From Pseudomonas sp. UBA1879 (GTDB lineage Bacteria > Pseudomonadota > Gammaproteobacteria > Pseudomonadales > Pseudomonadaceae), in NCBI RefSeq assembly GCF_002338065.1, contig NZ_DDHJ01000021.1:124001-188000 (forward strand): a stretch of DNA of 64,000 bases, given 5' to 3'. A program made the translations under genes and the position numbers. Numbering within the stretch: the first letter of the stretch is position 1; every line of letters starts with the position of its first letter. Positions 16,379 to 22,879 of this stretch are shown here, piece after piece. The notes beneath the pieces are model-generated. The model was not told where the DNA came from and searched no databases. It saw only the letters and a program-made list of their open reading frames with translations.

Positions 16379-18187
16379 TTAAGCTACGTGAGAGATAACA
16401 CCGTTCGCGAATGTAACTTGCGAAACGTCGGTAACGCCAGTCAGGGTGATGACGGCAGCGTTGTCTGTAGCGTTAGCAGTCGCCAGTACGGCAGTCGAGC
16501 TACCGAAGGCGGTAGTTTCAACTACTGCCTTAACATCGGTACCATCTTTGACGAAGAACACTTCCAAGGCGTTATTGTTACCACCAACCAAGTGACCAGA
16601 AGCATCAACGGTAGCGGTACCCAGCGTGTAACCTTCGCCGAGATACAGGGAGTCGCCAGCGCCGAACTTAAGGCCGAGGTCGTTGTTCTGTGCGATTTTG
16701 GCTGGGAAGAAGAAAACGTCACCTTTGTCGGCAGTGCCAGCACCGTCTGTAGCTTCAAGCAAGGCCTTGTTGCCGTCTACTGCTGCTTGAGAATTCGCAG
16801 CTGCTTTAGTCAACGCAGTGTACGCATTGTCCAGCGAACCGTATTTAGCAACGAAGGCGTCGACCGACTTCGAAGCATTCAGTTTTGCAGTGTCGGCAGC
16901 CAATTTGTCGTAGGAAGCCTTGTAAGCGTCACCAGTGCTCAGCGTAGTGTTATCGTCATCACCGTCAGCGTTCGTCAAAGCGGCACTTGCCTTGTCATAC
17001 GCAGCTTGAGCAACTGCTTGCGAATGCTCCAGAGCAGCAACAGTCTTAACGGAATCAAAGGCCGAAATGCCAGCGAATGCCTTGGTGATGGTATCGATCT
17101 GGGCAGAAGTAGTGTTAGCGTCGACCAGAGTGGTGAAGATGGTGGTGGTAGTCGTACCATCAGCCAGACCAGCAGCCTTCACAGCAGCAGCGTAAGTAGC
17201 TTTGTTAGCATCGTTATTTGCATACGCAGCAAAGGTAGCCTGAGCTTGGGTGATATCCCCATCAGTCGCACCTTGGTTAGCAGCCAGCGCTTTGGAGGCT
17301 GTGTCGTATGCAGTGATGTTAGCTTGGGCAGCGGTTTGTTGATCTTTAGGCAGCGTGCTATCAGTCAGATAGTTAGTACGGGCGGTAGCCAGATCCGAAG
17401 TATCGGTAGCTACAGTGCTAGTCAGCGCCTTAGTATCCAGACCTGTCTGAGCAGTAGTAATGCCGTTATCGATCGCTGCTTTCAAACCAGTGTATGTGCT
17501 GGTGTTGTCGACAGTGATGTTCACGTTGTTGATCAGACCAGCTTTGTCATTGGTAACAGTCAGAGCAGTCAATTCTTTTGCCAGAGCGCTGATGTCGGCC
17601 AACTTGTTGGTTTGATAGGCGGTCACGGCAGCATCAGCGGCAGCGTCAGCTTTGAGGGCGGCAACAGCGGCAGGAACAGCAATGCCACTCAGCGAGCCGT
17701 CAGTCAGCTTGCCCAGTGCGTCGGTCACGCTGGTGTTTGTGCCGTTAACGTCAGCAATCACTGCCTTGGCGTCAGCGGCTGTGTACTGGCCAGCAGCTGT
17801 CGAAGTGTAAACTTCAGAAACCAAAACCTTGTTAGCAACGACTTGAGCGTCTGCCGAAGCAGCACCGTTGACGAAAGCAGTCAGCAGCAGGTCAGCATTG
17901 ACGGAAGCGCCGCCACCGGTGGTCCAGTAAGCCAGGCCATCTGCATCAGGTGCGCGACCGAAGAGGTTGTTGTAAATCTTAACAACGGTGTCTTCGCGAG
18001 TCAGACCGCCGTAGATAGCTTTGTATTCTGGTTGCTCGTTAACGAAGTTAGCGCGCAGGTCGTCCAGAGTCAGCTTGGCTGGAACAGTGTTCAGCTGGTC
18101 AGCCCAGTAGTCCAGACCAGCTTTGTCGGCAGCGCGGCCCAGGTAGGCAACGTAGAGTTGTTGAATTTGTGCAGTGGTAATAGCCAT
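16379..18187 (-). CDS. S-layer-like surface protein with N-terminal DUF4214 domain
   Basis: A 602-residue protein, highly rich in Ala, Thr, Asp and Asn with almost no Cys. Residues about 1-130 are a DUF4214 domain (GRAADKAGLDYWADQL and GRAPDADGLAYWTTGGG repeats). A long helical Ala/Thr/Asp-rich middle follows, then a C-terminal beta-rich domain (about 500-602) with ALEVFFVKDGTDVKAVVETT. Such proteins are described as S-layer or type I secreted surface proteins in pseudomonads. Codon choice is strongly biased to common codons, as in highly expressed genes. The start has TTGGAG upstream. The long plus-strand frame across the same DNA is its shadow. It may be host DNA between the two prophages. 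Confidence 0.8.
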   Translation of the reverse strand: MAITTAQIQQLYVAYLGRAADKAGLDYWADQLNTVPAKLTLDDLRANFVNEQPEYKAIYGGLTREDTVVKIYNNLFGRAPDADGLAYWTTGGGASVNADLLLTAFVNGAASADAQVVANKVLVSEVYTSTAAGQYTAADAKAVIADVNGTNTSVTDALGKLTDGSLSGIAVPAAVAALKADAAADAAVTAYQTNKLADISALAKELTALTVTNDKAGLINNVNITVDNTSTYTGLKAAIDNGITTAQTGLDTKALTSTVATDTSDLATARTNYLTDSTLPKDQQTAAQANITAYDTASKALAANQGATDGDITQAQATFAAYANNDANKATYAAAVKAAGLADGTTTTTIFTTLVDANTTSAQIDTITKAFAGISAFDSVKTVAALEHSQAVAQAAYDKASAALTNADGDDDNTTLSTGDAYKASYDKLAADTAKLNASKSVDAFVAKYGSLDNAYTALTKAAANSQAAVDGNKALLEATDGAGTADKGDVFFFPAKIAQNNDLGLKFGAGDSLYLGEGYTLGTATVDASGHLVGGNNNALEVFFVKDGTDVKAVVETTAFGSSTAVLATANATDNAAVITLTGVTDVSQVTFANGVISHVA

Positions 18188-18242
18188 TACGCTTTCATCT
18201 CCAATATGAGTCGATATTCCAACTCAGGCCTCCACCCGGAGC

Positions 18243-18290
18243 GAAGGTCAACCGACCTTCAGCCTGATTGCCACCCCTAGGAGTGGTGGC
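18243..18290 (-). promoter_or_regulatory. Structured 5' leader of the S-layer-like gene
   Basis: Two stem-loops lie 55-105 bases upstream of the start: GAAGGTC/GACCTTC with an AACC loop, and GCCACC/GGTGGC around a short loop. Stable leader hairpins are typical of long-lived mRNAs of abundant surface proteins; that function is inferred. Confidence 0.45.
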
Positions 18291-18800
18291 GATTTATGAG
18301 ACAGCGAAAATCGCCGACATCTCAATCAGCGTCTCTGATAGGTCATTTTTTAACCGCTTCAAAGACATAGCTGACAGTTGCTCGCGGATCATACATGGCA
18401 AAATGGCTCCAAAACAATAGGAGAAATCCCCCCAAGTACGCCGCCTACATGTGTCGTCCGTCACAACCTAAACTGAAGTGATGGCATTTTGAAAGATTCA
18501 TTCGTTCTATGAGTAGTTCCAGAGTGCCGACCAGTGGGCGTCTCCTTGACGCGGGCTGTCAAAAAAAGCCCGTCATAGAGCCGTCGCGATTCAGCGGTAT
18601 GCCTCCAAGAAAATTATTAAGCGGGCTATCTATATAGAAGAAGAAAAGTCGCGAAGCGCGGCCGTCGATCAGGGCATACGGATGAAGGCCGACCAGTGGT
18701 AGCGGGCTGTGGATAGATTTTGGCAGTGCCGGAAGGATAGGGCGAAATTGTACGTAGATTTGTACGTGAGGCAGAAAAACGAAGGGCCCGCATTTCTGCG
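18291..18800. other. Intergenic region left of attL
   Basis: No gene is supported here. The 12-base repeat GCCGACCAGTGG occurs at 18,526 and 18,688, and GCGGGCT recurs after each copy. A hairpin of GCGGGCT and AGCCCG arms lies near 18,550. The last 20 bases form a GGGCTCGCA/TGCGGGCCC stem on the minus strand, which fits the displaced original terminator of tRNA-Thr. Confidence 0.45.
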
Positions 18801-18860
18801 AGCCCTTGTTTTGTATGGTGCCGGCACCAGGAGTCGAACCCGGGACCTACTGATTACAAG
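18801..18860. repeat. attL: displaced 3' part of tRNA-Thr (60-bp direct repeat)
   Basis: Sixty bases are identical to 51,328-51,387. They comprise tRNA-Thr from the anticodon loop to the CCA end plus 15 bases beyond it. After this point the sequence diverges from the tRNA, so no functional tRNA is encoded. Together the two copies delimit a 32.5-kb prophage. Confidence 0.93.
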
Positions 18861-18972
18861 GAAGGTGGTCCAAACATATGAATCAAGGACTTACGCGATT
18901 CCTTGTTACGTGCTGATGCGCTGAAGCCCGCATTGTTAGCGGGCTCCATAACCTTTGTTACGTGGGATTTGC

Positions 18973-20121
18973 TCAGTCAGCGGAGGGGGAAACTACGGGC
19001 ACGCTAAGGTCGTAGACGTCCATCATTTTGGGGTCGCGATGACCGCTGGCTTCTTGCTTGTCAGCCCGATTGCCGGTGGTGTCCGTGATGCCTCGGCGCT
19101 TGAGGTCGTGCAATGCAAAGCGCTGCTCAGGCGTAATGATTTCGTCCTTGAGCGCAAGGGTGATGAAGCGCTGCCAGGCTGTATCGAGACTCGACTTTCG
19201 CAGGGCGCCGCCGTGGCTGGCCACGATGATCGGGCGTTTGCCTGGAGCAATGGGGATCGGCGTCTTGCGTTTTTCCCAGGTGCGGGAGCGGTAGGCTTTC
19301 GCACTGTCCCAAACGGCGCGTAGACGCGGTGTCCACCGAACAATGTTGTCCCGGCTTCCTTTCCGTCTGTTGGTCAATATCCCTTCGTCCAGCTCGTTGG
19401 CATCGGTAAGGGTCACCACCTCAATGCCTCTAAGTCTGCACAGGTACGCCAGCTCCATCGCGATGGAAAGGTACTCCGGGCATCCACCTGGTTCGTTGCG
19501 TGCGAGTCGGCCACGTGCTGTCGCCCTGTCAATCAACTCGTCCATAACGTTCTGGATCGGCAGTCGGCGCTGCTTGCGTTCAACAGGCGCCTCGATCCCT
19601 AGCGCCGGGTTGACCTCCAGAAAGCCACGGTTCCGACCCCACTGCAGCACTCGTCGGAGGTATCGCAGGGCGTGCGCAGCTTTCGAAGGCGTGCCCTCAT
19701 CTGCCAACCTATCGACAATGCGCTGCACCAGGGCGGCAGTGAATTTCTTCACCGCAAGATCGCCGAGCGGCTTGCCGAGTTTGGTTGGGATGGTCAGCAG
19801 AACGTCGCGGGAGTAGCAGTAGTCATCGTGCGTCTTTGGCTTGAGCTTTTTATATCGATCGCTTTCATGAAATTTCTCACAGACATAACGAAGCGTGCCC
19901 CTGTCAACGTTCGACGCGTCGTCCATGATCCGATGCAGTTCAGCCAGCGACACGTCGGCAGGTGCCACGTTACGCCGGCGCTGTTTACCGGTTTCGTCCC
20001 TGTGTAGGGTGTACCAGACACCGCCGGCCCGATGATCAAAGTAAATGGCCGCGGGGAGCGCGGCCTGGTCGATGTGAGCTGGTATGTGCGGATTGTGCTT
20101 CCGCTTGCGAGCTTTCTTCAT
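18973..20121 (-). CDS. int: Phage integrase, tyrosine recombinase
   Basis: The 382-residue protein has a basic N-terminal arm-binding part (residues about 1-60), a SAM-like core-binding domain (about 75-175) and a catalytic domain with all expected residues: Arg in YLCRLRGIE, Lys in NRRKGS, HDLKRRG supplying His-x-x-Arg, His in SGHRDP, and the nucleophilic Tyr in MDVYD near the C-terminus. It would integrate the phage at the 3' half of tRNA-Thr. It is the last gene of the leftward early operon and lies next to the truncated tRNA copy rather than the intact tRNA. It overlaps the upstream DUF4224 gene by four bases (ATGA). Confidence 0.95.
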   Translation of the reverse strand: MKKARKRKHNPHIPAHIDQAALPAAIYFDHRAGGVWYTLHRDETGKQRRRNVAPADVSLAELHRIMDDASNVDRGTLRYVCEKFHESDRYKKLKPKTHDDYCYSRDVLLTIPTKLGKPLGDLAVKKFTAALVQRIVDRLADEGTPSKAAHALRYLRRVLQWGRNRGFLEVNPALGIEAPVERKQRRLPIQNVMDELIDRATARGRLARNEPGGCPEYLSIAMELAYLCRLRGIEVVTLTDANELDEGILTNRRKGSRDNIVRWTPRLRAVWDSAKAYRSRTWEKRKTPIPIAPGKRPIIVASHGGALRKSSLDTAWQRFITLALKDEIITPEQRFALHDLKRRGITDTTGNRADKQEASGHRDPKMMDVYDLSVPVVSPSAD

Positions 20122-20342
20122 AAGATGTCTGCGTCGTACCGCTCCGACAGGACCGGCCCAACGCCGCCCGCCAAGTTGATCAAATCAATGGTAGTCCATG
20201 GCCCAGTTCGACCACGGAACATCCGAATGCCCTGTTCGATCAGTGTGCGTTCCACGTCCGACCGGCGCTGGTAGCCCGTGATGCGCTGCAGGTCCTCAAA
20301 GTCGAGGACCGATGCGGTTCCATTTCCCATGGTATTTCTCAT
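20118..20342 (-). CDS. DUF4224-like protein, possible excisionase
   Basis: A 74-residue protein with LDFEDLQRITGYQRRSDVERTLIEQ, matching the small DUF4224 proteins found directly before phage integrases. The overlap of four bases with the integrase start implies coupled translation. Position and size suggest a role in excision or in controlling the integrase, but this is inferred. A second in-frame ATG four codons in (MGNGTAS) is a possible alternative start. Confidence 0.7.
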   Translation of the reverse strand: MRNTMGNGTASVLDFEDLQRITGYQRRSDVERTLIEQGIRMFRGRTGPWTTIDLINLAGGVGPVLSERYDADIL

Positions 20343-20444
20343 GAAAAAGCCCCGCCGGCATTGTGGCGCAATGCCGGTGGGCTTGTTATTAGAAGTTGTT
20401 GGCAGGTTTTCTAATGGCTCGAAGTGTAGCTACCCGCGATGCGC

Positions 20445-21392
20445 TTATTGCCCTGCGTCCCGTTTTGCGGAAACACGCTGCCGAACTGAACGAGCAAGTC
20501 TCAGGAACACGTCTTCATTCACGCCGAAGCTGAGAGCTTCCTGGCACGCTGACGACGCCAGTTCGCGCAGAGCGTCATCCAGATCGTCGCCGCGCTCGAC
20601 TGCTCGTGCTGATTTTCCTTCAGTGATAGGCGCTATCGCTACATCGTGTATCCGCTGGGCAAGCCCCTTCAGATCGTCCGAGAGAGAGCCATCGCCGCGA
20701 TACAGCGCGGTACTGGCCATCTTGACGAGCATTTCCTTGGACTCAATCAGCAACCCCAACTGGTCCAGGTCTCGTTCCTGCAGAGCGTGAATTTCCATTC
20801 GGATAGCGTCGGTATTTTGTGAGCCGTTCGAAACGATTAATCCGGCGCCGATCAGATCGAGGGATGCGCGAAGGCTGTCCCGTTCAGATTGCAGGCGATC
20901 GAATCGTTGCGCACATGCTTCGATAGCGCCGTTCCACTGCTGCGCCATGTCCCATTCGTTGTAGATGTTGTCGCCGACGATCTTCATGCCGCTGTCGTCA
21001 ATGAGCGCCGGAAGCAAATCATCATCCAGCAGATGTTGGATTTGGGTGGATAGGGTTTCCAGTGTGCGCTGATTCCAAGCCTCCAGCGCCTCGCTGATCG
21101 AGACGTAACACAGAGATGTGAGCGAACAACCCAAGCACTCAACGATGAATCCACGTTGCCACTCGGTGAGCTTCGCCCGGCAACCGCAGCAAGGACACGC
21201 CCGAAGCCCATCGGTATGAACTTCACGTACAAACTCGCTGGGCGGTTCTGGCGCGGCAGCAACCATTGCGTTGTAGATGACGTATTCGCTATTGCTTCCG
21301 GTTTCCTCCATATATTTACGGGCGGCTTCAGCGCCTGCGTCCTGCATTTGACGATGCGCAACGGTTGGAACGAGTTTCCACTGAACGGTCAT
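20445..21392 (-). CDS. Hypothetical phage protein with Lar-like zinc ribbon
   Basis: The start MTVQWKLVP has AAGGA at proper spacing; two further upstream in-frame starts lie too close to or before that site. The 315-residue protein has a zinc ribbon at about residues 65-110: CPCCGCRAKLTEWQ, then CLGCSLTS, then ALEAWNQRT. This C-x2-C...C-x2-C...AWNxR pattern is that of the Lar restriction-alleviation family. Around it lie an N-terminal phage-type helix and a long helical C-terminal half without known domain. Lar of the Rac prophage eases EcoKI restriction by modulating methylation; the same role here is only a hypothesis. Confidence 0.65.
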   Translation of the reverse strand: MTVQWKLVPTVAHRQMQDAGAEAARKYMEETGSNSEYVIYNAMVAAAPEPPSEFVREVHTDGLRACPCCGCRAKLTEWQRGFIVECLGCSLTSLCYVSISEALEAWNQRTLETLSTQIQHLLDDDLLPALIDDSGMKIVGDNIYNEWDMAQQWNGAIEACAQRFDRLQSERDSLRASLDLIGAGLIVSNGSQNTDAIRMEIHALQERDLDQLGLLIESKEMLVKMASTALYRGDGSLSDDLKGLAQRIHDVAIAPITEGKSARAVERGDDLDDALRELASSACQEALSFGVNEDVFLRLARSVRQRVSAKRDAGQ

Positions 21393-21417
21393 TTTCATTG
21401 TCCTTCTGATCAAGAGG

Positions 21418-21633
21418 TTAGCGTCTGTAGCGCTGTTCTTTTGCGAGACGAGCGGCCAAGCGTTCGGCCATTAGCGCCGCCCATTCCTCGGCTTTACGCT
21501 CCTGGCGCGCGCGGCTGCAGGTCTGGTGATTTCGGGCCGATCGGGCGCGCCCGCAGATGTCGCAGATGCTGGGAAGGTCCAGACGCTTACTGGCCATCGT
21601 GGGCCGCTCGCGCATCGCCATGGTTTTAGGCAT
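21418..21633 (-). CDS. Small phage protein with CxxC motif
   Basis: A 71-residue very basic protein with ICDICGRARSARNHQTC, a CxxC pair followed by H and C that could bind zinc, then an Arg/Ala helix. It overlaps the upstream gene by eight bases and sits in the early operon. An internal ATG gives a slightly shorter form. Function unknown; nucleic acid binding is plausible from its charge. Confidence 0.6.
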   Translation of the reverse strand: MPKTMAMRERPTMASKRLDLPSICDICGRARSARNHQTCSRARQERKAEEWAALMAERLAARLAKEQRYRR

Positions 21634-22225
21634 CGGCCACCGCCTTGACTTGGAGCTTCGACTGGCGGGCAGCTTCGTACTCGCTGGTGGTTATCTCAGT
21701 TGCCCCACTGATCCAGCCGGCGGATGGTCTGCCGTACGCAACGTTGGCCAAGTGCGCTGCCTCGTTGATCGAAAACCCGAGATTGAAATAGGCAACGGAG
21801 TTGAATTCGAAAAATATGCCGCCTGACAGCAGAAGGTTTCCGGTGTTGATCCTGAGTTGGCTCCACGTTTCATGAATGCTTAAGCGCGGAGGGCAGTTTT
21901 CATTCCACTGCTCGACGAGCCGCTTATGCTCGTCACGGATAGCGGCGCGTTCTTGTTTGCTGATGCCTTTGGGCGGTATAGCGTTGGTGCGCAGCGACCT
22001 GTAGCCGTGGTCATCAGGGCGGCACCAATGCACGTCCAGTTCCCGGCTGCTACTGAGCTTTACGCCGCCGGCATAGCAGGAGGTCATGTCTTGCATCGGT
22101 GCGATTACGCCCCCGAACAGTTCGCCCAGCCGTTTCATCGCTGCTCTTTGAGCGTCTTTCCGATCGTAGAAGTCTCGGACAATCGCGACCGTGGCCGGTG
22201 CTTCGCTTTTGTAGAAATAGCTCAT
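21626..22225 (-). CDS. Hypothetical phage protein
   Basis: The start MSYFYKS overlaps the end of the upstream gene as ATGA, which decides it against longer upstream frames. The 199-residue product is soluble, without recognised motif. It contains a basic central segment (PPKGISKQERAAIRDEHKRLVEQW) and a C-terminal tail ending in KLQVKAVADA. It lies within the tightly packed early operon. Confidence 0.65.
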   Translation of the reverse strand: MSYFYKSEAPATVAIVRDFYDRKDAQRAAMKRLGELFGGVIAPMQDMTSCYAGGVKLSSSRELDVHWCRPDDHGYRSLRTNAIPPKGISKQERAAIRDEHKRLVEQWNENCPPRLSIHETWSQLRINTGNLLLSGGIFFEFNSVAYFNLGFSINEAAHLANVAYGRPSAGWISGATEITTSEYEAARQSKLQVKAVADA

Positions 22226-22485
22226 ACAGATGCTCCAACAGAAATTGGTTTGGCCAGCAGCTGGGCCACAACAGCGGTTTCGTTCTCGCTGAGGGCTCCG
22301 AGGTGATGGGCCATGGTGGCCAGACATTCGAGGCGAATTCGCGCATCGGGTGACTTGCTCACCTGGTAGTCGAACAAGGCGGTACCGACGATCCGTATAG
22401 CCATCAGGTGGCGGGCTGACTGCGCGCCCTGGTCGTGCGATGTGATAGCCTTCGGATCGCCGCTGCTTTGGTGCTGTGCTTGCAT
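22222..22485 (-). CDS. Hypothetical phage protein
   Basis: An 87-residue, mainly helical protein with HHLGALSENETAVVAQLLA near the C-terminus. It overlaps the next gene by four bases (ATGA). A perfect 8-base inverted repeat lies upstream at 22,512-22,533 in the operon transcript. No family recognised. Confidence 0.6.
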   Translation of the reverse strand: MQAQHQSSGDPKAITSHDQGAQSARHLMAIRIVGTALFDYQVSKSPDARIRLECLATMAHHLGALSENETAVVAQLLAKPISVGASV

Positions 22486-22578
22486 GGTGTTGCCCTCAGT
22501 GGTGGTCGGTGTCGAGGGGGTGCCACCCCTCGATGCCCTTCAATTACCGGCGCTCGCCGGCGTTCTATCGATGATTCG

Positions 22579-22869
22579 CTAGGCCTTTCGCACCAGGTGA
22601 ATCACCAAATCTTCAAACTTCCCTTCGTCATCGCAGGAGTTCCACTCCAGAACGCCCTGGACGTGTGCCCGCGAACAATCCATCACGAGAATTTCGCGTT
22701 CGCCTCGAACGGCGCGGACTTCCAGAATCCCCACCAGGCCGTCGGCGGCGTAAGCCTCGGCATGCACGATCGGAAGGCCGTCAGGCGTTTGTTTCAGCCC
22801 TGCGATGACAGTCCCGATCACGTCAGATGAATCGTCAGTTCCTGAACTGCTAATCACTTGAATCTGCAT
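22579..22869 (-). CDS. Hypothetical phage protein
   Basis: A 96-residue small acidic protein with alternating beta and helix (VIGTVIAGLKQTPDG, VGILEVRAVRGEREILVMD). It starts ten bases after the primase stop in the same operon. No known motif; a single-domain alpha/beta fold is likely from the pattern. Confidence 0.6.
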   Translation of the reverse strand: MQIQVISSSGTDDSSDVIGTVIAGLKQTPDGLPIVHAEAYAADGLVGILEVRAVRGEREILVMDCSRAHVQGVLEWNSCDDEGKFEDLVIHLVRKA

Positions 22870-22879
22870 CGCTTCCTCC

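Noticed and set aside
16340..18280. 646-codon open frame on the plus strand across the S-layer-like gene
   Set aside because: It is the antisense of a well-supported gene with DUF4214 repeats and a ribosome binding site. Its Ser/Val/Cys-rich composition is the mirror of the Ala/Thr-rich codons.
18816..18860. tRNA-Thr-like sequence at the left end of the prophage
   Set aside because: It lacks the 5' half of the tRNA and so is an attachment site remnant, not a tRNA gene.
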